A stretch of 64,000 bases of DNA from Stachybotrys elegans (lineage: Eukaryota; Ascomycota; Sordariomycetes; Hypocreales; Stachybotryaceae), in assembly GCA_020746835.1 (NCBI GenBank), contig JAGPNK010000015.1, positions 496,001-560,000 of the forward strand, in the 5' to 3' direction. The translations under genes were made by a program, and so were the position numbers. The notes under the pieces were generated by a model. The model had not been told where the DNA came from, searched no databases, and saw only the letters and a program-made list of their open reading frames with translations. Positions 21,877 to 34,011 of the stretch are shown in pieces; positions within the stretch are counted from its first letter, which is position 1, and each line of letters begins with the position of its first letter.

Positions 21877-24850
21877 GTTGAGGAATGCGTAAGAGAGACA
21901 ATGGAAGGAGGACTGATCAGAGGCAAATGCGAAGGCGACGCGTCTTATACGAAATGAAGGTTCTCCACGCGCGGTGGCCCACGCTCAACAATGTCCCCGT
22001 GATGATCCCACGGGGTATCAGACCGGTCCCCCACACGCAGTCATTGCGATGCCGGGGCGGAGATGGAACACGAACGGACGTGTGGGAGAGAGCGAGAGTG
22101 GGAGAGGGAGAGGGGAGAGCGGGCGTGTGGGAAAGGAGGCCCGGGCAAAGAAGGGGTCCAGGAATGGATATTCAAGGCGGCAGTCAACACCAGACATTCC
22201 AGGCACGGGCAGGGCAGGGGGGGCCAGAGGCAGGAGGAGGAGGAAGAAGCCGTGCCGCGGAAAGGCCTAGGGGGCGTGTGCGAGTTGGAGTGCGACGAGG
22301 CCGGGCAGGAGTTGTTGGACGACGACGACGTCAGTGGCCGCTTCGGAAAGAACGGCTCAGAGGCAGCAGCAACAGCAGGTCGTCTCGGCAGAAGCGTGCC
22401 GTGAAAGTGCGCTTAGCGTGGCGGCAACGTGGGCCGAGCGGATCCGGGCGCGTGGGGCCAACACGGCTCTGGCTCGGCTTCTGCCCGACTGAGGCCAATC
22501 CGCGACTCGTTTTTTTTTTCTTTTTCCTCTTCACTCTCCGCGTCTGTGCAATCTCAGATAATACCGTATCCATCAAGCCCGGACCTTGGCCGAGTGTCGC
22601 CCGCCTCACAGACAGGGCCGAGCCATGGAGCCGTGAGTGAATTTTGGGACTCGGTAGTCCGGCGTTTGCCCTGGAATACCTCAAACGGCTTTCGGAACCT
22701 GCCCGGGCTTGGTCACGGGTGAGGCTGAGAGTGGTACGCCTGCTGTGCAAGATGCTCACGAATCCCGACTTTGCCAGCGCCAGATCGATTAACATGAACC
22801 TCGGGACAATGCTGCGTGCCGCCATGAGGCGGTTCGCATTCGTGCACAAGTCGAAACCTCGACGATGAGGTCATTGTCTTAGTCTTCAATCCTTCAACGG
22901 CGCTGGACATGACGGGCTTTGTCTTATCGCCAACAACACATCATCGGCATGTGCATGCGCCGAGCCGGCCTTGGCCATCGAATCTCACGGGCCGGGTCGC
23001 TACTTGCCGACGGCCCACTCCAATTTATCATGAAATAAGCCCTTGTCGGGCCTTTTCGACGCGCCTTGCCACTTGCGCCGCTTGCTGTACCAAGTAAGCT
23101 CTTCACTCAACCGATCGGCAGTCACACAGCGACTGTCCACGTGCGGGAAGCATGCAAGGGTGCCTGGATGGCAGGCTGTGAGGGCTTTTAGATGCAATCT
23201 TGTTGTCTGTCGGTCTGTCTGCCTGCAGCCTCTCGCAATATCATGCCATTTTATGCAGGCACTTTGTCCCTCTCCTAGTGCCTGGCGTAAAAGCAACCAT
23301 GCCACACTGGTCATATCCAAGCTTCTTCTGTATCTCGCACCGTCTGTTCTAGCGCCTGGCCTACTCCTCGGTGTTTCCCGACAGAACCTGCGTCACGATC
23401 GACATGAATCCCTTCTGAAAACAAGAGTCCGCATCAAGCTAGGCCGTCAGATTAAAACAGGCCCACAAACCGCGCGCCTGGAATCGCCTCACAGACATGC
23501 AATACGCATCCTGTCTCAAAAGTACCATCCCGTGCTGATAAGGCTTTCTGCATAATAACGCGGAATATGGTTTAGATATGCATGGCTCGCGTCATCACTA
23601 GCGCTAGTCCTGTGCTTCTCCTACTCCCTCTCTACGGCCGGGGCTCGGAAACAATCGCAACAGTTGCTATGCTTGATTTTAAGCTTCACGTACTCATTTT
23701 CTGGAGTAACCGAGACGCCACGGGTCGTCAACCCTCGCCTTCTGTAACGCTTAAATTGCCGTCGGAACCGGCTGTCTCCTTGATCACCCTCATCAGTATT
23801 GATGGGAGCAAGACCTCAGTGAGCCACGCCAACAACCTCTCATCGCCCTGCAATGAAACGCGAGGATTTCTGTCACGGCCCATACCCAAACAACATGGGG
23901 GTTCGGGGTCTACCCTGATACTACACATAGACCAATATTGAATCTCAACACTGCGCTCACCGCTGCCCACCGCTGCCCACCCAGTTTCTACTCAACACTA
24001 TGGGGAAGTGGGAGTAGGACCGAATAGCATGGGCCGAGAAAACTGTACTGGTGGGCTCATATATTCCTTTACTAACGCGGGAGCAGGCATATAATTTATA
24101 AGCTTGATTTAGTTGAGATCTCTCCTTTGTCACGAGATGGCAACCTGCGGGGGAGATTGTGACACCGTCTATCCTGGTATAGCACTAGTAGTGACTGGAG
24201 CCGTGCTCTCAAATCCTTACAAATATACGTAAATACTTGGTAATATGAGATACTCAGGACAGCCGAGCTTGGTGGAGGGAACTGTTGGCACCGACGTATC
24301 TGGAACATGTGGTTCCAATGACAGTGGAAATGTCGGTCAAATTCCCGAAACACCCGAACACCTAGGCCATGTCTGTTCTTTCCATTGAGTTATTTTTAGT
24401 ACTGCCAAAGCATTGAGTGTCGCCGCACGGTGGCTACCTGGAGTCCAACGGCAGATGAGACGGCGCTTGGCTTGCTCGAACTCTGATGATGCCTCGGCCG
24501 GTTATTGATAAAGAGTGGTGAGCACAAGCATTCCGTTTCGAATAGAAAGTAGTGCTTCATATGTGTTTAATGATTTCTGACCTGCGCATCCTCATGTGCT
24601 CACAATAATAGCACTTGTCTGGTCAGCCCGATGTAGTTCATGCAAGCATCAACTACCCTAGACCAAACACAGAGACAGTACATAGAACATCAACCCCGAG
24701 TTCTGAGCAGATTTTGCACCTTCGGCAGAATCGCTGTGCACGAAGAATTGTAATTCTGGATTTCCGGTCTTCTTCTTATTTCCTTATTTATTTATTTATT
24801 TTTGTGAAGGGGTGCCTTCGATCAATACGGAGTATCTACTTAAACCATCA
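21877..24850. other. 3 kb intergenic region upstream of the sugar transporter
   Basis: No gene could be supported. The part next to the transporter (21950-22500) is GC-rich and rich in G/A tracts, and is followed by a pyrimidine run near 22510-22545. The part at 24770-24800 is a TTTA microsatellite. Short frames on both strands lack splice logic and known domains. Confidence 0.45.
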
Positions 24851-27800
24851 TCACAAGCGCATAAATGGACTTCCATGCAACACGAAGGACGCCCAGTGAA
24901 AGGGTCTCCTTGTTCGCGCCTCGCCTCGAATCTCCATTACCGCAGCCTGCAAAGCACTCGCCAGATCGACAAGATTTGCCTCATTGGGTGTATCTTCCCC
25001 CACAAGGGCTTCATCAAGCTCGTTGTAAAAGTGTTCGGAAAACTGACGCCCCGTCGCTGACGATATTGGCCACATTGTCCCCAGTACAGAGCTGGCTCCG
25101 GCACACAACAGGCCCGTCACGAGACCCAGTGGTTCGTCGCCGTTGGGACTGATGCTCTGCATGGCTGAGTCGCATGCGATCAGCGTGATGTGAGGCGATG
25201 TGTCGAATTGAAGTTTGAAGACGTCGAGAACCGACAAAGACCCGTCGGCCAAGAGCATGCTTTGTTTGACCAGGTCCTCCGGGTTGAGAATGCAGTGGCC
25301 GTGGAAATGAAATAGACTGGACTGCCGGATGGACTCTCTAAAGTTGGCCATGGTGGCATTTTCACCCACCATCGCTTCGGCTTGAATCTGGACCGACAGG
25401 CTGTCCGCAGAAGCGTATATGCGGGCCTGCTCGACCGGGGAAAAGCGAGTATCCGCTTCGTCGTTATAGACGGCGACGATCGTCTTTGCTTTCTTCCGCG
25501 GCGAGGTTGAGGGAGATGCAAAAGCGCCTCGCCAGCATTGCCAAGCGCTTGTGAGACTTGCGCAGTACACAACCGGATTGCGCAATATGAGCGGCTCGTT
25601 GTCTATCCACAAAGCATGCAGTGGAATAGAATGTAGAAGGCCTGTGGCGCATAGAACGAGAAGGTCGCACTCTTCAGAGAATTCCGCGATCGGGGCAATG
25701 AGGGCGTCGAGCTGTCGCAGACAGTATTCAGGGTCGTCCTCCTCGAGCTCAGACGTGTATATTCCGCCCATTGTTGAACCCTGCTCTCCAACGATATATT
25801 TCTCATTCCATGATTTGAGCTGTTTGTCCGTCATGACGCATGGGAATACCCGGGGTTGATCATGATTCCTGACGGACACGAGGAATAGCTCTCCATCCAC
25901 GCAAACCCAGTCCACAAAAACCACATTCGTTTGCGGAACCTCTTTCTGAGCTTGGACAACCAACCCATCGAGCTGTTGTTTTGTGACGGGGTTTCCTGCT
26001 CGCAAGTCCATGAGATCTCTCAGCGACGCATGATCTTCCATCCGCCGGTGAAGAAGATGCAGCTGGTTCCGGAGCTGTATCCTTTCGCTGCTTTCAGCGA
26101 CACTAATTCTCTCTTGCAACCCCTTCTCTTCCTCGAACAAGGCCCTGGAAGCTGGGTTCTGTTCAATATCGCTCATTAGATGGTCAGGAACGAGGACCCC
26201 TAAGCCCAGCAGATCTGAGAGGCTCCGGGCCTTTGACTTTTGCGTCCACTGCCACAACTCTTCGGTAAGCCCTCTTCGAATACAAACTCTTTGCGCCATG
26301 TCGTAGACTTCCTGCGTCTTGGCCTCGCCCCTCAATTGTCGCTTGCGGTTCAGGGCATCCACTCCTCCGAAAATAACAATATCCACTCTCTCTTCATTCT
26401 TCGCTTTTTCGGCAACAGCAAGCTGCTGTAGTAGATTCTCTGCCGTCGCCAACCCATACTCCCACGCAATATAGGTGTAGAATCCGCACCAATAAGCGGC
26501 CAAGCTGACCATGTTCGTCACGTCCAGCACTCGAAAGCAGTCGAGCGCGATGCATGTCAGTTCCAGGGCCTTATCCAGCCGGACGTGGTCCCGAGACTTT
26601 CGAAAGATCGAGAAGTGGGCCAGGGCCTGCATCTGCCGGCTGTTGCATGCTTCAATGAGCGCACCGTGCTTCATGTGCAGGGGGACAGCTTTCTCCAGCA
26701 GTGCGATTGCCGATTCCTCTAGTTCCGTATCTGGATGACGCGACACAATTTGTGACATCGCAGATGCTGCCGACTCTTGGTAAAAAGCTGCGAGCTTTGC
26801 GTCGGCCATCTTGGACGTGCCAAGAAGCGGGATCAGTTTCTCTACCTTTTCAAGGTATGACACTGCCCGTGTATCCTTTGCGCGAGTGAGCAGTCCTATG
26901 AGGGCATCCAGCTTCTCGATTGCAGCTTCGACAGCCCCGTCTTGGGTATCTTGTTCAATCACACCCCCCCATCGTTCCAACAATTTGTCCACGTCCAAGC
27001 CTCCATGAGACGAAGCGTTTAGCAGAATGATTCGCAACTCAAGAGTCGTCGCATTCGCGCGATCAGTGGACTGTGGAGGTAAGAGGGCGAGACTCCGGTT
27101 TGTCCAAGTCATCGCAGTGTCGAGGTCCCCCAGCTGAAAGAAGGCTTGAGATATTACGTGGGAAAAGAGCCCTTTCAAAGTCTGAGCTTCGTCCTTAGAG
27201 ATTTTCTCGTACAGTGGAATCGATGCCTCAATGACACGTGCAGCACGCCCAGAATGAGCAAGCCAAGCAGCAATGGACTTGAACTGAATGAGTAGTGAAA
27301 ATAATCTGGCCTGCGATACCTCAACAGCCTCATTGTTCATCTGGATGAGAGACAGCTGGAAATCAAAGTATCGTGTATCGGTCAGTGACGACTGAAGTGC
27401 CTGGAGCCCCCGAAGGAGCCCCCAGATGTAGCCTTGGTCTTCAAAAGTGCTCAGGTACTTGGCCACATTTCCGACATGCTCTTCGACGTTACCCTCTCCA
27501 GAGGCGCACTTACGACTCAGCTGGCGAATATGAATGTTTGCCGCTCCATTTACGTGACCTGCTTGATCATATAACTGCATGGCATCTCGCTCATAGACTT
27601 CGCGCTGCTGCACCAGGGCGTCGAGTTGTTCAGCGTATTCGGCTATCAAATCCAACGCCGCGGCTTTGAAGACACTGGGCATAGAGGCCGCGTTGATTAG
27701 TTGTTGTGTCATCTTGAACCAACCGGCCAAAGTAAAACCACTCGAATGTCGCCCGAATCGCGTTGAAGCAGCGACTATGTATTGACGAGCAACTATTAGG

Positions 27801-28424
27801 GCGAGGCGATATTCCTTCTTAGACATACAGGCTTCGAACATGTCGTCAACCCATGCAAAAGCTTCATGGTCAATTTGGGGGAGATGAAACTGGCTCGTAA
27901 ATAGAAGCACCTTGCAATACGTGTCTCTGAAATAAATCTGTTTAGGGAGGCCCAGTCAGTCTTTGGTGCAACCACGACGGCAAGATAAATTCGGGTTTCG
28001 ATGAGACTGTACTCACCCCATGAGCAAATTTATCATCATCTAGTGACAGCCTCTTCAGCTCTCCGTGCGCAAGTCTTGCGTCTGCGAAAGATTCCGATAG
28101 ACCTTGGAGATTTTCTCGAATCATGGGACGTAGCAGGCAAATGTTCATCCGTACCCGCAAATGGATCAAGTTTGGACCATGGCCACCAGAAGATGTTTCA
28201 AGACACTCTTCCCAGGTCTTCAAGGCTTCGGCCCAATATCCCTGAGACTGCAGTGTCTGGCCGAGCTCTAGAGCAATCTCGGCTGCGTCGACAGTCGGGC
28301 TCCCCACGCTACATCGGAGAAGCTCTGCGGCCTCCTTGTACCGGCCGTGGTCGCGGAGGTGTTGAGCTTCATCTATTGGAGTTGCAAAGCCTAAGGGTAA
28401 GGCATCAACGGCTTGAGACTCCAT
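24851..28424 (-). CDS. TPR-CHAT protein (caspase-like protease fold)
   Basis: Two exons (28017-28424 and 24851-27937, 79 bp intron) give about 1164 residues. The first 750 residues are helical with tetratricopeptide-like pairs, for example DHGRYKEAAELLRCS, SQGYWAEALKTWEECLE and FQLGDLDTAMTWTNRSLAL. The C-terminal part (about 860-1160) is a CHAT domain: LLVLCATGLLHSIPLHAL, then FHFHGHC with the catalytic His near 1015, then HITLIACDSAMQS with the catalytic Cys near 1058, followed by GASSVLGTMWPI. Both catalytic residues are intact. CHAT proteins are cysteine proteases related to caspases and separase; bacterial TPR-CHAT (Csx29) cleaves a partner, and fungal CHAT genes are reported beside gasdermin-like genes. 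Here the divergent neighbour, 316 bp away, encodes a beta-domain-lipase protein, a possible substrate (inference). Confidence 0.92.
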
Positions 28425-28740
28425 CTTGTAGTAGCAATGGGACGATCGGTTCTATACAGTCACAGAGGACACAGCATTCGGCGTATGCTTAAAAAACTTG
28501 CTGCACAACGGCTGCCCAGCTGAAAAATTGCAGCCTTTATCTCTGCACGTGCATGAATTGTCAGATAGCAACACAGCTGACCAATATCCACTCAGCATGG
28601 ATCAGCTGATTCGACCTCTTCCGTGTGCGGGGAAGAATCCGCTGCTCAGTCATAGACAAGCGAGAATATCACGATAAAGCCAGTACAATATTGGGTCGAC
28701 GCGGGTAGAAGAGGGTCAGCTCTACCATCGGCGGGACGCA
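28425..28740. promoter_or_regulatory. shared divergent promoter of the TPR-CHAT and beta-domain-lipase genes
   Basis: The two start codons (28424 minus, 28741 plus) are only 316 bases apart and read outward, so regulatory sequence is necessarily shared or interleaved. CAGCTGA occurs several times (about 28515, 28575, 28605), a possible repeated binding site; no factor is proposed. Confidence 0.5.
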
Positions 28741-31043
28741 ATGGCCGATCCCAGTTCGATGGGACGTTATGACGTTTTGCAATCGTACGAGGAACGCGCA
28801 CCAACTCTTCACGAAAGCGACGACTCGGCTACGTTGGGTCAGAAGAACTATGACGACACGAGCACCAGGACCAAGATTACGCAGGTAGGGCTGGGCCGTT
28901 TGGGAATAATGGGGACAGTTCTCTCTGTAACTTATGGAACCTGGAACGGCGAAGCAGCAGCCTGCGTCACGTTTAGGTTTGACTTTCGCTGCAAGGAGGG
29001 ACGGCTCAGGTTTGAGAGCTCGGAGGTTTGGGTTTCATTCACGGTACCGAGGCCTGGCAAGAAAAGCGCGACTGCTCGATCGGGCTTGAAGGACCCTGCT
29101 GTCTTACTCTATTATCCGCAAGATCACGTCCTGCCGTCCCCGGCTCTCTCTCAACAAAGCTCCATCCAAGAGAGCACAGGCTTTGCTGGACTTTCTCTTA
29201 GAGGCCGCACCTGGTCCAAGAGATCGCGGGATGAGCCTCATCAGGTCTTCTGGACAATGCACGAAGACAAGGCAGCTCAGTCCGGTATATCAGACGAGGT
29301 GTTTCTGTGTGTCGTCGTCAGACATTCCGGGCCTTTCCGAGCTACGGTTGAGGCTCGCGCAAAGCTTGCAATAGGAATCACTCTAGAGAACGCGCCGTGG
29401 TCCAAGGATGACCCGCTTCTGTTTGACGGGATCACCGGAAAGGGACCACAGATGGACACTCCGAAATACGACTCGCTAGACGCAGAACACTGGAGAGAGT
29501 GGTTAAGCAGCTTTAGCAGGACAAAATCATTCGCATCTTCCATCAGATCCTTTCAAAGTGCGACAAGGGAAGCGAGGGACTTGAGGGCGCCTCGTGATCC
29601 ACTGGCTTACCGCATCCGAGCCATTCCTGCCAGCTGGTCCGATACATATTTGTTGGATAAGTTGGCTGATTTGTTTCAAATGAGAGCCGGAACAAAAGAT
29701 ATCTTACTGCTCAGTTTCTCGCCGAGTGCCTTTCCGCTTCGCCATGAGCAGAACGCCGTGGTCTCGTTTCCCAGGGGCCCTCCTCAAGTCTTGACAGATG
29801 GCAAGCAGAGATGGGTTCTGGAAGTAGAAGAAGAGCCTTCAATATCAACGTCTGAGGTTCACAACGTGGAACTAGTCTTTGACATTACATTTGAGGGATT
29901 CACTCCGCTCGGGACGAATAGCAACCAGATGGGTGCACCTATCAGTGCTGAGTGAGCGATCCACTCTCCCCCCGATGCTTTTACTATCGCTTCAGCGGCT
30001 CGATTTTCAGCTTTTAACCTCTCTATAGCATCATTGTTGTTCCAGGTCTAGGCGGCCACGCGTATGGATCCTTCAAGGAAAGGGGCGGCTCTTACATGTG
30101 GCTTCAAGACTCCCTGGCCAAAGACATCCAGCCAGAAGTACCTACAACTGGGGTCGTGCGAGTTCTTACATATGGCTACGAGTCCCGTGTTGCAGAGAGC
30201 CACTGTTTCCAGACACTCTGGGATCTCGGAGGAAAGCTTCAAGCATCGATACGCGAGATTCGTCCGGTATGGGAACATCCTTGTCAGCGGCGTCCTGCAG
30301 TCAAGGAGAGAACTGACAGAATGGTGTTTGCACATAACAGATAAAGCGGCCTATTATTTTGATCGCGCATAGTCTTGGCGGCTTGGTCGTCAAAGAGGTA
30401 CGCTAGTCTATCGCTTGCTTTGAAGCCCTTCGACTTGGCATTAACAAGAACCAGGCAATCATCCGCATGAGTATGGGTGATCAAAAAGACAAGGACGATC
30501 TGAAGAGCATAGTCGGCGCCTTATTTTTTGGCGTGCCAAACAAAGGCATGGACATAGTGTCTCTCATACCTATGGCCGGTGAACAGCCCAATCGTCCATT
30601 ACTGGATTCCATAAGCATAGGCTCAAGCCTGCTACAGACTCAAATCGAACAGTTCGAGACCGTTTTCCCCTTTCGAGACTCCAGCATCATTTCCATACAC
30701 GAGACGATGTTATCACCGACAGCTATTCATGTAAGTCCCAGGTGGCTGGGCGCCTATTAGGGCTCATAATAGGGGCTAATATTCTCCTTAGGATGGCTCA
30801 AAGTGGTCCATGTCCGGCCCACCCACCGTCCTTGTTGACCGCGAATCTGCAACCCATGGTCGATCATGGGAAACGTCGGGCAGGTTCGTTTTAGGCTTGA
30901 ATAGAAATCACTCAGATCTGGTCAAGTTCAGCCGTAGCTCCGATGACTATGAACTTGTGCTTGGGTATTTGCGAGACATGTTGTTAACTGGGGAAAATGT
31001 CGTGGCTGCACGATCTCAGGAGAACTTGCAGCAGATAAAATAA
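28741..31043 (+). CDS. unnamed beta-rich domain fused to an alpha/beta-hydrolase (lipase-like)
   Basis: Five exons (28741-29951, 30029-30266, 30341-30397, 30455-30730, 30792-31043) give about 677 residues. Residues 50-260 are beta-rich (TVLSVTYGTWNG, CVTFRFDF, EVWVSFTVP, VFWTMHEDKAAQSGISDE) and match in order the stand-alone protein at 60034-61017. Residues about 290-395 resemble the linker that precedes lipases in fungal proteins called LipA/NB-ARC (YRIRAIPASWSDTYLLDKLA). From 404 follows an alpha/beta hydrolase: IIVVPGLGGHAYGSFKERGG, then the nucleophile elbow IAHSLGGLVVKE (Ser about 494), then GALFFGVPNKGM. No NACHT or repeat region follows, unlike the usual architecture. It could be a membrane- or lipid-directed effector held in check until activated, with the adjacent CHAT protein as an obvious candidate activator. 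Domain calls are firm for the hydrolase only. Confidence 0.85.
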
Positions 31044-31117
31044 TATTATTGCTAGGCAGGAAGTCAACATCCCTCCCCTACAGATTTAGAGCAATAGCCT
31101 TATTACTATCTCCATCA

Positions 31118-31723
31118 TCAGGCAACCGCCATCACACCACTAATCTTCGAAGTTCTAAGCAGCCTTTTGTATCCTTCCAGTTGAGATATTCCAACTACAA
31201 TCAGTTCCTCCACGGTCTTCGGCTCAATTTTCTCCTTCCAAATGCTAATGACTCCATTCATCTGCCTATGGTCGATAGTCACCGACAACACGAGATTCTG
31301 TTCGTCCCTCAACTCCCACGAAGCCTCTCCATACGGCACCATGCTTGTTGGTTTCCAATGCAACCGTCCAAGGCCGCCGCTGGACTCGTAAGCTTCCTGG
31401 CTACCTTTTATCTTGATAACGTGATCGTTGCGCGAGGTAAAATTAATCTCGGTGGACGGCGGTATGCTGTGGAAGTCCATCCAGGCGATTTCCTTGTCTG
31501 CCTCGCGTGGCGATGTGACGAAGTATTTGTCGCCCCAGACCTCGAGAACTGTCTTTCTCCTCACCGCGTAGCAAGGTTCTGTATCGCCCACTGCCTTTAA
31601 GATTCGACGATGATCACCAACATCAGTGTAGTGTATTTCCAGAGATGGTTGTTCGTTGTTGAGTCGTGGGTCGGGAATTAGAGGGTCTCGTACAATGAAT
31701 TTTTCGAGCCAAGCTGGAGCCAT
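31118..31723 (-). CDS. LURP-one / Tubby-like beta-barrel protein
   Basis: One exon from ATG 31723 gives 201 residues including MAPAWLEKFIV at the start; an in-frame ATG at 31831 would add 36 residues that look like untranslated leader. The order of strands fits the LURP-one-related (Tubby C-terminal-like) fold: VLEVWGDKYFVTSPREADKE, IAWMDFHSIPPSTEINF, VIKIKG, ASWELRDEQNLVLSV and ISIWKEKIEPKTVEELIVVG, with the closing helix and strand. Proteins of this fold are small, often bind membranes or phosphoinositides, and have no known catalytic activity. The gene ends only 75 bases from the 3' end of the converging lipase gene. Family assignment is moderately sure; the role is unknown. Confidence 0.7.
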   Translation of the reverse strand: MAPAWLEKFIVRDPLIPDPRLNNEQPSLEIHYTDVGDHRRILKAVGDTEPCYAVRRKTVLEVWGDKYFVTSPREADKEIAWMDFHSIPPSTEINFTSRNDHVIKIKGSQEAYESSGGLGRLHWKPTSMVPYGEASWELRDEQNLVLSVTIDHRQMNGVISIWKEKIEPKTVEELIVVGISQLEGYKRLLRTSKISGVMAVA

Positions 31724-32237
31724 GGTTGAGGAAGTCTGGATTGGATGCCTGTGTTTCTTTGATAGAATCTGGATAGGATCGAGTTTAAAATGCGTCAAGT
31801 CTGATGGCCTTTGTTGAAAATTGAAGTACATAGGCTGTCGTCTTGCTTTTAATAGTCCACCTGTGCATAGCTTAGTATAATGAAGAGGTCATAGCATCAG
31901 TGAGCGAAATGACGAATGGAGACCGGCAGCCCTGCCAGGCTGAGAGGAAAAGAAGGGTCCTCCTCTAATCTCATGCATTCCACAAGAGCGTCATTCCTTC
32001 AAGCAAGGATCTGTCGTAGGGCTATGACAAGCGCCCCAGTGAGGTTGACAACGAGTGGACGCCAAGCCAGCGATACAGGGCTCATCAACTACATATGTAC
32101 ATATCTTTCAAAGGAGCTCGAAGATGCCCCTGAATCATTGAACCCCTTGGCAAAACTTTTCCAAACTGAGATCCATGGATATTGGAGTCAGGGTCACGGA
32201 CAAATGACCGGTATGATAAAGAAAAGAGTGTTCAGTA

Positions 32238-32492
32238 TCCCCTTGAGTGTGATAAGGCGACCTTTAGGTTACAGACAGGGGTTTTGTCCAATAAAATTAC
32301 AGAGGAAAATCGTGACTTTGATTTCATAAGAAATTAGGCTATAGTAGAAGTTCCTACATTCCTGCCAGGTATATATAGCTACACTGCATATATGATAGCC
32401 TAATAGAGAGTCAAAATCACTCCTTATACTGACCTAAATCAAGGGGTATGTGGGTCAAATACATGAAGGTCGCCTTATTACACTCAAGGGGA
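32238..32492. mobile_element. second MITE-like element, 27 bp terminal inverted repeats, TA flanks
   Basis: TCCCCTTGAGTGTGATAAGG at the left end (from 32238) reappears in reverse complement at the right end (to 32492) with a single difference over 27 bases, and TA lies on both outer sides (32236-32237 and 32493-32494). The 255 bp body has no coding capacity. The ends differ from those of the element at 2413-2793, so these are two families. Confidence 0.65.
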
Positions 32493-32764
32493 TAAGGTAT
32501 AAGCAGTAGAGAGCAAATAAACAGTGGGGTGGTGCCTAGTGCCTCAGCAACCAGTGCAGTCGTAAATAGTAGAGAGAAACAACAACAAGGCCATCGTCAG
32601 GCGCGCAGGGTAGTCGAGTGGCCGAGTGGCCGAGCTCCAGGTGGCAGCGAGCGCCGTCACAAGCCACACATGCGTAGGCATGTGACGCCACGGGATCTCG
32701 AGCTGGCCTCAATGACCTGTATAAGCTTTAAAGTAAACAGACGATAAAATATCTCAACATACTC

Positions 32765-32870
32765 ATTGTTTGACTCTGTTCTTTGGTTCTGCGGGCAGCA
32801 AGGCCACTATTGTTCGCGTATACTATTGTTCTTTTTTCCACACCACACGCACCTACACCATCATATTTTC
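32765..32870. repeat. dispersed repeat, copy 1
   Basis: About 100 bases including TTTGGTTCTGCGGGCAGCAA and GGCCACTATTGTTC match 41700-41785 with few changes; this copy carries an extra 16-base run near 32818 that duplicates ACTATTGTTC. Probably the remnant of a retroelement end; the parent element is not recognisable here. Confidence 0.6.
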
Positions 32871-34011
32871 GCCACACTAGCGCTTGAAGCATGCCTGCGC
32901 GTTTCGGCGGAAGCACCTCCACTAGATGGGCTGTCCAACGCCATGCGACATCTCGTTGTGGCTTTTGTATTTCTAACACCACCGTCACCTCCCTTCTTGA
33001 GCCGAGATTGTTTCCCTTGCTCGAGACCATTGTACTTTGCGGTAAAGCGTTGACGCCATGCATGCTAAGACATGGATGGGTAGAGTAAAGATCTGCAACT
33101 GGTAGAGCCCTGTTGAATGCCCCGTCTTCTCTGCTATCAATGGTTCACAAGTAAGCGGCTGAACCGGTAGCGAGCTGAATCAACGACGATGTGCTTATAC
33201 CCCTTGGGGTCATCGGATAGCCATTAATAGGAAAGCCGCTGCTGGCCATCCATTAGCTCAAATACCCTGCAAGACACCGAACACCCTTGTTGATCCTTGG
33301 TTCAGCCCGGAGCCTTGAAGTTGCATATGCCGAACAGCTGACCTCATCCGGCGGGACAATAGTGTACTATAAGACATGCATGAGGGGGCGTCGATATCGC
33401 TCAGCACAGCTGAAAGTCCCTCATTGTAGGCGAGGCTGCCATGTCTATGAGAAGGACGAAACAGACCAGGAAGGCCTGGAAAAATACTCCAAATTCGGAC
33501 AGCAATCCCTAAGCCAGCCCTCGATCGGCAGGACTACATCCTAGTAGGTGCTGCTGACGTGCCTCGGTGGCTTGCAGTAGCCTGTGATCTAGACCACCGA
33601 GGTTTCAAATTATTGGTGAGCCTCCACAGACCGAGACGCATCATCTCGACCAATGTTCAAGTGCCCTTTAGGCAAAGCTCAGCCCGGCAGCTGTGCCAAG
33701 TAATATGTGTCCACTGATCTTCACCAGGCATATCTCCGCGCTCATCACGCGGAACTATGCAGGAGGCTCCCGGCTGACCGCCCCATCAGCACACATCCTA
33801 AATGGAACTAATGATGCCTAAGAGACGGCCAGAGCGGGCAATCAGGCAGCCAATCACATAGCACGGACGACCAGCACCGTATGCAACGACGCACTGGTCA
33901 GCCGCCGAGCACACGGCGGTTGAAATCCTGATTCACCACCACCTTTTCTAACACAGCGGGAACTTTGGTGTCAAAAATTTCACAGGGCTACATTGTATCA
34001 GGGCATCCATA

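Larger units (their letters stand above)
31724..34011. other. gene-poor stretch with MITE-like element and dispersed repeat
   Basis: About 2.3 kb with no supportable gene. It contains the inverted-repeat element at 32238-32492 and a repeat at about 32765-32870 that is also found near 41.7 kb. A frame at 33287-33544 begins like a nucleotide-binding strand (LILGSARSLEVAYAEQL), perhaps the relic of a short-chain dehydrogenase, but nothing convincing follows. A short palindrome (CCTCGGTGG with CCACCGAGG) lies near 33568-33603. Confidence 0.45.

Noticed and set aside
33287..33544. Short-chain dehydrogenase gene
   Set aside because: Only the first strand resembles a Rossmann motif; no catalytic motif or continuation was found in any frame.
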